Shown: positions 20,953 to 33,700, counted from the stretch's first letter. The stretch is 43,151 bases of DNA from Acanthamoeba lenticulata (GCA_002179805.1 NAVB01000407.1:1-43151); one strand, 5' to 3'. The notes: generated from the sequence alone by a model not told the origin. Numbers and translations are program-made.

Positions 20953-23900
20953 TCAAGGAAGGGCGAGGTCGTCGTGGACAAGGCTGGCGCTGCTGTCGTT
21001 CTGCTGTTTCGTGGCCTCCTCCAGGACTTCGTCGTGCTCGGCCTCTTTGCCCTTGCTGCCCTCCGGCTCGTCCTCCACGGCCGTGAACTTGAGGGTGAAG
21101 GTCTTGGGCTCGGCGGCGTCGTTGCCCGCGGGCGGTGGTGCGCCGGTGTCCTTGACCTTGACGGCCTCCTTCATCCTCTCCAGCCAGCCCTTCTCGGCGG
21201 CCGGCTGTTCGCCGTCAGGCGCCTTCTTCGTCGTTGTTGCCGTCGCCACGGACTCCTTCATTCGATTCAGCCAAGTTGAGCCGCCAGCCCAGGCGCTTCC
21301 ACCGGTGGTTTGTTCGCCCGTGGAGGTGGAGGTGGCCGGGGCTGGGGCCGGGGCCGAGGCCGAGGAGGAGGCGGCGGGTGACCCCTTCATGCGGTCAAAC
21401 CACCCGCCAGTCCCCTTCTTGGCGGGCTCGCCGGTGGTGGGCTCAGTCGGAGCGGCGGTGGCAGCGGCTCCGCTGGCATTCTTGGGCGCGAGCGCACCCT
21501 TCACCATGCCCAGCCACCCCTTGTTCCCTTCGGTGGGGACCGATGTGGCTGCCGCCGCATCTCCCTCCTCGGCGGCCGGCGCCTGAGTCCCGTCGTCTGA
21601 GGTGGCGGCCGTGGCGCTCTTGAACGTGAGCGCTTGCTTCCACTGGCCCCACATCCCCTTGTCGGTCGTCTCAGCGTCGCTGGCGACCTCGTGACTCGCA
21701 CTCTTGTCATCGTTGGGCGCAGCCTTGCCAGTGTCAAACATGCCCTTGAGCCTATCGAGCATACCGATCTCGCCCTCGCCCTCGGTATCGGCCTCTCCAC
21801 CGTCTTCGCTCGTGCTGCTGCCCTCTTGGCGCCTCCGCTCGCGCTCCTCCATGATCCGCTGCTTCTTCTGCTCAATGAAGCTGCTAAAACCCTTCATCGC
21901 CGACTGGAACGAGTATTGCTGTTGTTGCTGTTGCTGGGCCTCGTGCTGCAGCGTTTGCCGCCAAACAGGCACGTGGTCAGTTTACTGTTGACTGCATGCC
22001 AACAGGCGGCCATAGCACACGTACCGGTTCGTCGTCGTCCGCATCGGAGATGGTGGCGCTCTTCCGCCCCATGAAGGCCAAGTCCGGCATGAAGCTTCAC
22101 AAAGCCGCGGTTAGACTCACAGCTGTCCACACGTGCGAAGGACAATGGGGAGAGAAAGAAGGGTACCTGTTTCGAACCTCCTTCAAGAGCATCACCTTGG
22201 TGAAGTGCACGTACTCGCCCATAATCGGCGTTAGCCTGCCCGAGAGAGCGGCGCATAAGAAAGAAGATGGAGCCTCAGGTAAACATCGTCTCGAGACACG
22301 TACCAGCCCTTCCAGTTGATGTCCGACACAAAGGTGACGATCGAGGCTGTGGCCAAGCCCGACGGTTCGCCAAGCGGAGACCGGAAGGAGGACGCGGAGA
22401 AGATGGAGCTCATGGGCTCGATGATAAAGCCGCACCCCTCGGTGTCCATGCGGATCACATCGGTGTCGGGCGCGAGCTTGTCGTACTCGACGCTTCGGTA
22501 ATAGAGGGCGTACGAGTCGCGCTCGTGTGTGCCCCACGACTTGAACACCACCATGTCCCGTTCCTTCTCCGCTGTTTTTTCCGCACAAGTGGCCACTCGT
22601 CAAGCCTCAACCTTCACTTGGTGGTTTGGGGGGGGGAGGGCAGCAGGTACCGCGCTTGGACATGTTGACGGCTTGCGCGAGGGACGAAAAGGCCGGGAAG
22701 AACTTCTTGAAACGGAGGTACACGATCTCGTTCTTCTTGTCGATCCGATCAAGCACCTGCGCTTTGCTCAAGGTGCGATCCCACTTCGGCCACTTGTCGA
22801 CTTGGTTGAGCATCTGAAAGATGTTCTTTGCCGTGGCGTCTGTGCAGGCCAGAAGTCGCACCAACCACGCGGTGACACGGTGACGCGGTGGTAAGTGAGT
22901 CGTCCGATCTCCTGAGTGAGAAAAGTGGTGCGCTTGTGCGAGCACGCACCAATGACGACGACGCCCTTGTACATGTCGCGTTTGCCGTTCGGACACTCGA
23001 TTTGCTTTCTATAGAAGCTGATACCCGCTTCCTCCTGTGAAGAGCGAGTGGTCAGCACTGTGAGCAAGCGAGCCACCTGACGATGCAAGTCATTGTCATG
23101 ATGAGCTCAGGTACCTCGAGATAGCGCCATCCATCAAACTCGGTGCCTCGGGCCATGGAGCGCAACCAACCGAACGCCTTTTCCGGGTGAGCATATTGTT
23201 CCTGCACCGCGGGGAGGGACGACACGATTGGTCGTGTGAGTACACGATGTTCAGTCGGGGGAAGGGGGAGGAGGAAGTCGGTACGGGCAGGAACCGCAGG
23301 CCGGGCCACTGAACGCTGGGCTCCGCAAGGTCACGGTCGGCTCCCGACGTCGAGGACGGGTCCAATTGCTGCTCTGAAGAGCTGTCGCTGGTGGTCGTGC
23401 TGACATCGGTGTCATCGCTCTGCTCTTTTCGCAGTGGAGACGGACTGTCGCCAGATTCGCTTCCGATGATTTTGCCGATCCACTTGTCGTCGCCCTTGGA
23501 GGCACCAAGGTCGTCCAAATCTACCACGTCGACTGCGTCGTCATCCTCCTCGGGGTTGTTGGAGCCCAACACGGCAATCTCTTCCTCATCGGGCAGGTCT
23601 CTGCGGCCTTCTTCGTCCTGCTTGTCCGCTAGTCGGTCTGGAGCACGCGCAAGGGGATGCAGCAACGAGCCAAGGTAAGGGAGTCTTGAACTCATAAGGC
23701 ACCAGAGAGAAAGAGAGAGAGAAGGTACGCAGGTCAACGTGCACTGATGCGATGCGAGGCAAGTGGATCTGCTTCCCGTGTGCCAAGTCTAGACAGTACG
23801 AAGCTGGCGTTATGGAGTCGAACACATGCAAGGAGAAAGCAGGACAGTGACGTACCGGAAAAGTATTTCACTACTAGAATGCGGAAGTCTCGCCCCTCCA

Positions 23901-24434
23901 TCTTCTCGGCCAGGGGCATGAGGTGCTCCTCGATCCACGCCTGTTGGTGAAAAGACCAACGAGTCAGGAGCACATAAAAAGGAGAAGAAACAAATACAAA
24001 CGGGAGACCAACCCAGTCCTGGAGGATCTCCTGCTGGTCAAAAGCCGAAGCAACTTGGTAGTATGGAGACGAAGAGCAGATAATGCGGTAGCCATCAGCC
24101 CTGCAACGAATTGGGCAAGCAGTGAGCGTGGGTGGAGCAAATGTCGCCACGGGGCAGTAGTATCATCATGAGCAAAAGAACAGCACGCCATACCCGCTGG
24201 CGGGACCAAGCACATTGCGCATGAGCTGCAGGGAGGAGCCAAGCGCCGTTTGGGCCGCTCTGTTGTTGGGAGAGAGTAGGAGAAACACGCGTACTGGTGA
24301 GGCTAGTGAGTGGACAAAAAGAGTGTAGATGGAAGCAAGTACCGGTGGCGCTGAAGGAGGAAGAACCGATTTCTCTTTTCATCCAGCCATAGGCCTTGCA
24401 CGTTGAAGGACTTGGAGGGCTCGACAAATACCAT
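20953..24434 (-). CDS. START lipid-transfer domain protein with PH-like N-terminus and repeated amphipathic tail
   Basis: Thirteen exons: 24434-24343, 24259-24194, 24100-24013, 23940-23856, 23788-23729, 23637-23285, 23201-23115, 23034-22950, 22839-22651, 22571-22304, 22235-22167, 22094-22025, 21945-20953 (834 aa, phases exact). Residues 1-130 look PH-like (GYRIICSSSPYYQVAS, then a Trp-bearing helix ILQDWAWIEEHLMPLAE). An acidic linker follows. Residues about 250-490 are a START domain: GISFYRKQI, MYKGVVVI, KNIFQMLNQVDKWPKWDR, VYLRFK, YALYYRSVEY, GCGFIIEPM, FVSDINWKGW. START proteins bind and move lipids between membranes. The C-terminal 330 residues start with a poly-Gln helix and carry six W/L-based amphipathic repeats (separate entry). 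Which lipid is bound cannot be told. Confidence 0.88.
21150..21766 (-). repeat. Six-copy amphipathic motif repeat in the START protein tail
   Basis: In protein order the copies read GMLDRLKGMF, GMWGQWKQAL, KGWLGMVKGAL, GGWFDRMKGS, STWLNRMKES and KGWLERMKEAV. The core is W-(L/F)-x-R-M-K, spaced by 20-50 Ala/Thr/Ser/Pro-rich residues. Each copy would form a short amphipathic helix with Trp/Leu/Met on one face and Lys/Arg on the other. That is compatible with membrane or partner binding; this role is inference. Confidence 0.8.
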
Positions 24435-24712
24435 GGCTTTGATGTGCAGTAGCGAGGAGCGAAAGAGTTTTCAGGTGCGGGAATAGGCGAGAGGGTTGAT
24501 GATCACAAAGGAATTTCTACTACAAGATGGAAAGGTGTATGAGGAGAGTATTGAAACGTTGTGGGAGTGTGTCCGCTGTTGCAAAGTTGTGAGTTGACAC
24601 AGGAGACAGCAGAGGAGCAGGGAGGGGCGCCAACCGCTGAACTTCACGCGAGAGCACGCAGCAGTAGGAAAATGAGTAAAAAAATGTTTTTCCGCTTTAC
24701 TAAGCGGAGGGC

Positions 24713-26184
24713 TCACGAAGAAGAAGCTTTCTTGTTCTTCTTGCTCTTCTTCTTTTTCTTGGATGATTCGTCGTCTACCTTTTGCTTCTTACTCTTTTTG
24801 CTCTTCTTTTGCTCGTCGCGGCTCGCTTTCTTCTCTTTCTTCTTCTTCTTCTTCTTGCCGTCATCTTCCTTTTCCGCGTCGTGCTTCCTCTTCTTCGTCT
24901 TCTTGGCCTTCTTGCTTTGTTTCTTGGCCGCTTGCGTGGTATTTTCTTCCTCTTCGTCCTTCTCTTCCTCGGCTCGCTTCCGTTTCTTGTCCTTCGTAGA
25001 CGTTGTTTCGGCGGTGCTCGTGGTGGCGTGGACTACTTGTCGGCTCTCCTCTCCTGTCGTAGCACTGCCGCCTGCTCGCTTCCTTGCCATTTCAGCTGCA
25101 AAGAAACAAAGACAAGGAGGTGCAACCTTTAGATTCAACTGTTGTGAGCCACCCACGAAGTGGAGACGCATCGGGCGTACCCATCTTCAGCTTGAAGTAA
25201 TCCTGCATACTAACGGCGCTGGTGGTGGTCGTGACGCCCGAGATACGGTCGGTTTCCTTGTCATCATCATCGCCGTCGTCGTCATCGTCGTCCTCACCTT
25301 CCTCTTTCTCCGCCACTTCTTTTCCCTTCGCTGGGGCTGTGTTTTTCTTGATGTCCTCCTCCGTTTCCTACGGAAGGAAAAAGAATGCGTGAAGTGAGCA
25401 AAAGGTGAAGCGCACAGACTCCCTCTTCAAGGTGTAGCTGTACCTCACTCTCACTTTCGACATCTTGAGTCTTACTCTCTTCGGCCCTTTGGCTAGAGGC
25501 TTGCCCCGCAACTGCGAACGGGGTGCCACCGAAAATAGCGCTCTTGTCTTCCGCTGAGTAGTTAGACAGATCTTTCGCCCTCAGCATGCGGGCATACCTG
25601 CGTGTGCATGTGTCCTCGGGCATGAGTCACCACAGTTACTTCTCCAAGCACCGCAACTGCAGCACGTACAAAACTTTTCGGGGCCTGCCCACCACGCCCC
25701 GGCTCGGCTTGCTGGCTGCCGTAGTGGTCTCCTTCTTCTCCTCTTCTGCAGCCTCTGTGGAGGCCAAGGAGAGAGACCAGGTCAGGTGACACAGAGGGAG
25801 AAGAAGACTGAACGAAGCAATAAGTGTTACCGGTCGTTGCAGGTTTAGCGCCGTAGGAAGCGTTGAGTGTGGCAAGAATGGAATCGTAAGCCACGGAGGT
25901 CTCGAGCCAATTCTTGTGATGCTTAGTGGTTTCGGTGCCTATTCCCTCATTATCCAACTTCTTCTTAACTTTTATGTGCTCGGTCATTCCGTCTTCGTTG
26001 ACGCCAAGCCCTTTGCCTTGCCACCCCATTTTCTTCATCATTTGAAACCTAAGATGAAAATTAATTCATTCAGATTGATTTTAATCTTCATAAAAACTGT
26101 GAGCTGGCCGTACCCGAAGCGGGTCTGGTCGTTGGACCAAGCAAGATTGCGGTCATCACAAGGACGTTGTTCCCTCCGCGGCAT
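24713..26184 (-). CDS. PINX1: PINX1/Gno1 (Pxr1) family G-patch protein
   Basis: Exons 26184-26114, 26048-25831, 25754-25670, 25597-25444, 25367-25181, 25095-24713 (365 aa, phases exact). The N-terminus NLAWSNDQTRFG leads into a G-patch (MMKKMGWQGKGLG, residues about 24-70). Then come HIKVKKK, GIGTE and NWLETSVAYDSILATLN, all matching the PINX1 N-terminal block. RAKDLSNYSAEDKSAIFG and TSAVSMQDYFKLKM match the conserved middle motifs. The tail is a long Lys-rich nucleolar-type region (several KKSKK and KKKKKK runs). Family members activate the helicase Prp43 in ribosome and snoRNA maturation, and in animals and yeast they inhibit telomerase. The gene product should be nucleolar. A 278-bp gap separates it from the START gene upstream of that gene's start. 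Confidence 0.93.
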
Positions 26185-26692
26185 CTTGATCTGGTCTCTG
26201 GTTGCAATAACAGAGAGTGGGCTATTCTTGCCGTTTTCTGCTCGTTGAAAATGAACACAAACTCCATTTAATGCCGACACAAGATTTTCTTCCCGCTTTC
26301 TTTGCTGTTTGGGTTTTATTCCTCCCGGGAGCTGAAGGGGAAGGTGGTGGCAAAGCAGGCAGCTTGCATCACCGGTTGAGGTAGCTTTGCGTTGGGGTGC
26401 AGGACTTTGCTCCTCTTGCGCTTTCTGCAGCCCATCTGCGTGTACGCCGTGTAGTCCCCAACCTACAATTGAGCATTTGGAAGGGCTCTAATTGGGGAGA
26501 GGAGAACTGCACGGACTTTGCTTGCCGGTGCTGCGGGCCGAGGCATGAATCTGAGCGGTACTCCTTCCTGCATCAGCCTGTCGCAGAGAGAGCACTGTTA
26601 GAGCCACGATTTTGGTCAAGAGACTCAGCTGACGAGAACGATTGTTGTACTCGAACACCAGGTAGTCCGGGAACTCTGTACAGAGGGAAGGA
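26185..26692. other. 508-bp intergenic stretch, promoter of the PINX1 gene
   Basis: Both flanking genes are on the minus strand. One short + strand open frame (26397-26696) lacks family motifs and codon bias and was not accepted. I could not identify an RNA gene: neither C/D boxes nor tRNA boxes fit. Confidence 0.35.
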
Positions 26693-29630
26693 TTAAGTCG
26701 TTAGTGTGACGCCAGAGCTCAAGAGCGTGAGGGCTGTCGAACCATTGGCGACAACCGCTTCAGTCTCGTCACTGCGCGTCGGAGCGAGGGCAGGCAGCTC
26801 TTCTTCGTTGAGCGTCTTGGCCTTCTTCCGTGCGGGGTCTTCGAGGGCGCACTTGTCCGTAAGCTTCTCGCTCTCCTCAGGTTCCGGCTCAGTTGCCAGC
26901 GGTCGCTTGTGGCCACAGAAGGAGGAGACAGTCTGCGGTTGCTGCTCCGTTTCGGCTGGGACAAGGGCGTAACTAAAGGTTCTCGTCTGCCCCTCCGCCT
27001 GCTTGCCCTGCCTCAGCTTTCCCAACAACCGCTGCCACGAGTCACGTTCTTCGGCTCCAGGACTATCAGGGCGCGCATCTGTTTTGTCGTTCAGATTCCC
27101 GGAGCCTAGAGAGGGGAATGTTTGGGGGGGGGGAGGGCGCACCCAGCTCGAAGGGCTCGGGATTCGGTTCGACACTCGGAAGTGCATCGTGGGACAGCCC
27201 TGTGTGAAGCCATGCACCATCGTTGCACGAGGTCTCGGACCCGCCTGAGGTGGTCTCTTGTGGTTCGAGGTCTCGCATCTCATGGCCAGGTCGCTCTAGC
27301 CCTGTCACTGTGGCTTCGCTCGTCTCGATTAACATATTAATCGCTGCGTCAGGACTAGTGGCTTCTTCGACACTCTCATGGCTCGCTTCCACCTCTTGCT
27401 CGCGTTCGCTTCCACCAGCTCCTTCTTCTCTCTCTTTCGGTTGGACGTCGAGATATTGCGGTGCGGGTACGTTGACGTTGCCCTCGATCTCCTCCACCTG
27501 GCTGGCTTCCGTCTCAGATTCGTCCTCGCTTTGCTGCGACAATGAAATTGCTCGTTGGTCGTCATCGCCCACGCACAGCTCTGTCGCTGAATCCTCTGGC
27601 GTCGCCGATACGGTTGACGGAGTGATGAGTTCTGTGGGTGAGGGCAGGACGTCAGCCGCCTCAAGCGCGCATTGGAGCTGCTGGTCCTGGTCCACATCTA
27701 ACGTTTTCTCGTCTCCGATCGCCGCCGATGCCCTGCGATCGTCTTCTTCCAGCTTGGCCGCACTTATCTCTCCGTCGAGGGCTGGTGAGGGCATGATGGG
27801 AGGTTGCTCTTCGTCCAGGCGCAGGCCGGAGCTGTCGTTCGACTCGACTGTGGTGGTCTCCTCCTGCGTTACTGCTGCGCCAAGCTTCGCATCCTCGTTG
27901 TCGGCATTCTCCTCTTCTTCGCCATTCGACTTTCCGAATCCGAGCGAGGTCTCTGCAGTCAGGAGGTTCTCGGACGACGCTTCTTCTCGGCCCGAGCCAA
28001 TGTCCTTCTGCTCAGCACTCAAAGGATTGCCCGCTGGCTCCGAAGGAGTGCTGGCTTCTTCCACCACGACTACTTGCTGCTCATCTATCGGTTCGTCGCT
28101 CGCCGGCCCGTCGTTCGCGTTGGTCGACTTGATGATGAACTTATCCGTAGCGAGCGTTTCTCCTCCCGACTCGGTCGGCTCGACGGGGATTTCGCTGCCG
28201 CCGGGTGGCTCTACGAGCTCTGTGGACCGAACAGTCTCCGCAACCGGCTCTGTCGGTTCGACCCGTTCGGGTTCGCATGGCGTAGCGGGTTCGACGACTG
28301 AGGCCAGTTCAGCCACTCCAGGAGCGGTACCTTCACCTTCGGCCATACACGCGAACGACGCCGGTGCAGGCACCTCACGCGCCGAGATTCTTTGGCCATC
28401 GCACTCAGATATGCACGTTCCTGCGGACTGGTCGCGCACATGAATCTCATCATACGGTTCGGGATCGATGAGGGGTTCGTCTAGCCGAGGTTCGGCGTGG
28501 TTTGCCATCGCGCTCGGTCTCAACTCCTTGAGCTTGGGCGGGCTCGGCTCTATCATCGGCGCGGGTGTTGCCATCGACGGTGATGCTCCAAAGACCATGC
28601 TGGGCGGAATCTTCGTGGTGGAAGCGGCTGAGCTTGAGGGCCCACCAGGCACCTGTTCGGAAGGCGCTGGTTCCGCGAGAAGGACAGCCATCGGTTCGAG
28701 AGGCTCAGCGGGGCCTGGCAGTTGTACTTCTGCGGGGTTCGGCCACTCATCTGTGCCCTCGTCCGCGTCACTTCTGGCTTGCTCCTTAGGATCCTGCGAA
28801 CTCCTCTCCTCGTCGCTTTCTTCGTCGTAAGTTCCGATGGCCTCTGCCGTAGCCGGATCGTCTGAATTGTCCGCAGGCTTCGCGCAGTCAACTCGTTCGA
28901 GTACATGACTACTCTCTTCTGGTGCGTCTGGTCCAGCCTTTGCGGGTTCGAGGCGTTCGTGCTCACACTGTAACCACGAGCTCAGCAATCAATCCATCAA
29001 TTAAGTGTATTGAAGTGAGAAGGGCATAAACTACCTGTACGAAGACAGAAGACTTTTCGACCGCCGGAGATGCAGTGTCAACAGGAACAGCTGCTTGACC
29101 GAGGACTGGTTCGGCCAAGGCTGCGTGACGTCCAGCAAGGCAAGTCGGGCTGTCCGTGCCACCGCTCCCGAGCGGTGGGCGAGCCAGCAAAGTGAACGAA
29201 GGTCTTGGTAGAGGCGGCGGCGGTCTCGATGGCGTAAAAGCTGGCAGCGGGGCCAAAGATCGTGTGGGCCAGCTCACGTTGGGGCCAATCGTCAGGCCTA
29301 TCCGCTTGGGAGTATGTGGCGCTCCTTCTACTACGCGCGGGATAGCCTGGGCCACTGTTGGCGTGGATGTGGATGTGCTGGGTAACGCTGTTGGGCTTGT
29401 ACTGAAGGAAGGAAAGAAGCGCATCTGGTTTCGAGGGGCACTTCTTGTACGCACTTGAGCCAACGTGGTTGTTGCGTCTGTGCCCTTGGTTGGGCGCAGG
29501 AGTCAGCAAGTTGCTAACACACGAAGCAGCCAGCTGCACATACCTTTATGAAGACTGCTGGGTCATTCTCGGGCATCACACGTGATCCAACAGGCGACTC
29601 CATGGCTCGAGCCCAATCGCTGTTGTACAT
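26693..29630 (-). CDS. Large acidic, intrinsically disordered protein of unknown function
   Basis: Exons 29630-29544, 29484-29035, 28967-27143, 27105-26693 (about 924 aa, phases exact). Beyond a short N-terminus (MYNSDWARAMESPVG) the protein is dominated by Glu, Ser, Pro, Thr and Ala. A Pro-rich segment (APLPAFTPSRPPPPLPRP) lies near residue 110. A very acidic 600-residue exon is full of repeated EPxEP, VEPTEP and LDEP-like pieces. The C-terminal part has a short basic patch (PARKKAKTL) that could be a nuclear signal. I see no folded domain and do not recognise the gene. The reading frame extends 42 nt upstream of the chosen ATG to an acceptor at 29672, so a non-shown 5' exon is possible (one candidate is 29817-29767). 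That exon would overlap the first intron of the opposite-strand peptidase gene. Confidence 0.65.
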
Positions 29631-29735
29631 GCTTCGCGCGTAGAGAGAACCAAGAGAATGGCTTTGGCGTGCCTGCGTCCAGACACAACCAGCGAAATAA
29701 AAAAATGTTGCGGAAAACAATTTTGGAGTCAACAG
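29631..29735. promoter_or_regulatory. Very short divergent promoter between the disordered-protein and C39-like genes
   Basis: Only 105 bp separate the two chosen ATGs. Either this is a compact bidirectional promoter or one 5' exon model is wrong. No TATA box is obvious. Confidence 0.25.
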
Positions 29736-30518
29736 ATGGACGAGAGATGGGTATGTCTCACTGCACTTGACCAAGGGACGGAAGCCAGAAGGTGAAACAC
29801 TGACGAGCACACGGCATAGATTGAGATTGAGGCCGTGTGCCAATACCCGGCCCTACCTACGGGCTGCGAGGTGACCGCTACTTCCATGTTCCTCTCATGG
29901 GTCCTTAACCAATCCGAACGACGCCCACCAAGCAGATTAACCCGAGATTCTATCGACCGAATGGTGCTCGCTCAGAGAATCGTCAAGGAGCCTGACCCAC
30001 ATCTAGATCACGAGACCGGCCGTATGGTGGGGGGCGATCCCCACAGAGCCTTTGTGGGTCACCCCACGAGCAAAGCCTCCTTCGGCGTCTTCCACGAACC
30101 CATCGCCTGTCTCCTTGACGATGAGGACTACATTAAGGGGTGGGTGCTAGACTTGACGCCTCAAATTGACGCAGCCATCTCCAAATGCGAGCTAAGCGAG
30201 CGAGAGGAACTCGCGTTCCGGCACCTCACCGACTGCATCGACTCTGGCCGTCCTGTGATCGTGTGGATGACCCTGGAGCTCAAGGAACCCCGCGTCACTG
30301 ACGAGTGGGACGATTGCCTCCAAGTGGCTGCAGGCAGGCAGCCGCGAACTATCCGATGGACATCGCCAGAGCATTGCGCCCTGCTCGTGGGCTACTCTCC
30401 CACAGCTGTCTTCATCAACGACCCACATACGGGCAAGCGAGAACGCTACGACCGTGCGCTCTTTATCAGCCGATGGCTGCACCTCGGTGCTCAGGCCATC
30501 ACTCTCGCGGCCCCATAG
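29736..30518 (+). CDS. Peptidase C39-like (papain-fold) domain protein
   Basis: The body exon is 29820-30518. A first exon 29736-29750 is proposed (MDERW, donor GTATGT, acceptor GCATAG; phase 0), giving 237 aa. The body has no ATG of its own ahead of the catalytic site; in its frame a TAG at 29817-29819 marks the splice border. The motif PALPTGCEVTATSM carries the catalytic Cys. HCALLVGYS gives the His and FINDPHTG the Asp, in the order of the C39-like-2 (PF13529-type) family. These proteins are common in bacteria and usually lack a known substrate. No signal peptide is visible. The intron shows it is expressed as a eukaryotic gene even if the domain came by transfer. The start exon is the weak point. 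Confidence 0.75.
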
Positions 30519-30743
30519 AGCACTCCATTAAATCGCTTGTTTCATGACCCACAGAGTTCTCGCTTCGTATAGTCTCTGAGGATCATAGTACTCTGATCTT
30601 CGTGATGGGCACGTTGTGGTGTCGCCCGGCTGCGCCTTCCACTTTGCCGGTTGCGCAGGCATGCATTTTTTGCTTTCTTATTCGCCAAGCTTTCTTTCTT
30701 CTTCTCTGTGTAGCACGAACCATCCACACCCAACGGAGACGCG

Positions 30744-33700
30744 ATGCGGCGCAAGTTCGTCAAAAGAGGTATCATGCCCTCAACTGCTGTCCGCTGGCTC
30801 GAAAGCTTACTTGCTTCTTGCTCAGATTTCTTTGAGCTGAAGGCAAACGAGCAAGTTGATAGAAGAGCCCTGGTGCCCGCTTTGCCCGTTCCGCGACTGG
30901 AACAAGAACACGAGATGGCTCTCACAGTATGCTGGTACTGTGCATATGGCCCTCTAAATACCTTTGGACGTTTTCTCATTCGAGTCCATTGTTCGTGTAG
31001 GGACCACTTGTTGTGTGCGTCCTCTATTTGTGATTTGAGCCAGCACTTGGCAAGGCTGGGACGGCAGCTAGAGTGGGAAGTAGGAAGCGAGCTTGTAGGC
31101 GCCAACATCTTTTCTCACAACTGGGACCCTCCCAAGCTCATGCTACTTGACCAACGAGAGGACAAGCGGCCGTACGGGAGGCCCTTTCGAGAACGACTTG
31201 CTAACGATCGTGATACGGTTCCTGTCCTCGAGTTCTTCGAACTTCCTTTGTTGACTACGAACTCGATCAGCTACATCGACTCTGCCCTTACGCGGTGCGA
31301 CAACTCTTCTGGCCAGTCAATCGAGCAATTGTTGGCCTTCTCGAGCGTCTACCCGGAGGAGTACGCCTTCCCTGGATCACGGCTCAGGTGCCACCACTCG
31401 CTCACTTTTTTCAGAGTGTTATTTTATCTCGAGCCTCAGGTCGATCGGCCTGTGAACAACCTGCCTTTGGTCGGTGAAGTCTTCCCCATCAGCACGTCTG
31501 GAGGATGGCTGAGACCTCTCCTAGAAGCAAGCCAACTCTCGCTCAACCTTACCGAGAAGGCACAAGCCAGCCACTATTCCAATGCGCAACGTGTGATCAC
31601 CATCAGCGAGCAAGCCAGCGATTTGGTTCTGTCGGGCGGACTTGGTACTGTCGCTCTCCCCCATGAACAATTCTCAGTGTTTGCTAAGACGTGTTTAGGC
31701 CTGGCCGAGGTCGGAAAGGAGAAACTACCGACGGTATTGAGACAACAACCGACAGCGGTGGCCAAAGTTTCGTTCGAAATCTATGAAAGTGACAACGATA
31801 AAGACGAAGGTCCGTCCATAACGAGCATGTTCAATCAGATCGCACTGTCTGATCTTTCTCGCCGTTAGCCTGGCCTTTTTGTTTGGAGAGCCCAGTGTTG
31901 CCCTTGTCACCACACACGTGCATGAACTGGAGCGAAGACTTTTCAGGACCCGACCGTGCCCTCCCTCCTGAGGCGCATGCTCTTGAATTGCCGCTGTCCT
32001 TGTCTGCTGCGCAAGAGCTGAGCGAGCTAAAGGAGAAACTGTGGAATGGCCAGCTACGCTTTCTTGATGCTGCTGTTGGCACTCTTCCTGTGCCCACTCT
32101 CCACGATAAGGAAACTGAAGTGCGTCCGCCTACATGGAGTGGTGTTGGTGTTTGCTAACGCTCTGGCGCCAGGCGAGCCTGGTAGGGAGCTATCTCGACG
32201 CAACCTTTCGCGATGTTGAGAGCTCGAAGCCGATTGAAACGATTGAATTGAGGCTACCGCCATTATGGAACTCCTCTCTACGCGCTTCGTTGACCTCACT
32301 CCTCAGTCCGCCCGTGGTAACTGATCTTCCTGTTCAGGCCTCTACTCAAGTAGAAGAGTTTTCGGTTGATTCAAGTTTGTACTTCCTCCTTCTTTGCAGC
32401 TTGCTTGCTAAAAGCACTCACCGGGCTGATACAGGAGAGGCCCTTTCGCGAGATGAGCAGCCCGAGTTAGTCACGAACTTAGTCTTTCTGGATGACGACT
32501 CGTTTTCGCACTTCGCCGAGGTAATGTTCGCACTTGTACTTGTAAGTCCGCATGATGACTCACGAGCTCCACAGGATATGGTGTTCATACGACAAGCAAA
32601 GCTGGACTGTGTCTTCGACGATCGTGCAGACAGCATGGGTACGAGCGCAGTTTGCTCTTCGTCAGAGTCAGCCGCTTGCTCATCTTCCTTCTCCTCGTAG
32701 GGCTAATCTACCGATACCTATCCATGCTAGACTCATTGCCTTCGTTGGCTGATTTTTCTGCCATCACGCGAGATGCCGAACCGCGTGGGCGACCCCATCT
32801 CCTTGAGGTAGAAGTCATTAGTTGCACCACTTCTGGTGAGTTTCATGCTAAGCATCATTCTAGGACTCCCTTGCGGAAGAAGCGCCGCAGACCCGCCAGG
32901 CAACGAAATGCCAGAAGCAGCCGACACGGAGCGTGATGACAAACTTCACTTCTATCGCCGTACGCTCTTGTCCTCACACTCCCTTCCTCTTAGACAACCA
33001 CTAACATACCAGCAGGACTCGATTGACGACTACATGCGGATCCGAGGAAAAGGTGTAATTGGTCTTCTCACGCTCTTCGCCCTTTTTCACTTGTGAGTTC
33101 TAAAGTTGAGCTTCTGCAGAGTTGCCCGAGGTGCAATACTCGGTTTCAATGATGTGGGCAAGGCAGTACCATCTCGAGAAACCTCGTAATGCTCCTTTCC
33201 TTGACTATCAGGTTTGTATTGCGAAAGCGGTCCCGTCTTTTGCTCGAATGCTGATCAGGGGTCGTTGTGCAGATGGCACTCGCAGAGCAGATAAGAACCC
33301 GTAACAGCTTGGTGGTTCTTCCACCGAGCATCCCGTCACATCCCATCGTGGCCGTGCTTGCGTTCAACTACCTTTCGTTTCCGGGAACGAAGTTACTGTG
33401 GCTCACCTGCTCTCCTACCAGCCTGAGGGCCGCACTTCGGTATCACAAGTCGTTGATTCAGAACCACGCCAGCTACCTCGTCGTGGGGATCGATGAGATA
33501 GAAACAGTCAACGCACGAGAAAGCGCCTTCATCTTTTTGGATGCGCGTTCCTTTGCACAAGGAACGCCGCCTCACTCGTACGACACTCCTTGCTGTCATT
33601 GTGCAGTCAACCATCTTACAAATCTTCGACTTAGCGTGCCTCTCAAGAACTTGGCGTGCGTTTTCTTCGACTATGATGACGAGGGCTGGCTGGAGACGTA

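Noticed and set aside
26397..26696. 99-codon + strand open frame between PINX1 and the disordered gene
   Set aside because: No motif, no splice support, no conserved-looking stretch; overlaps the 3' end of the minus-strand gene.
29903..29909. CCTTAAC, like a U12 branch site
   Set aside because: It lies in the uninterrupted C39-like exon; no ATATCCTT or GTATCCTT donor upstream and no in-frame break is needed.
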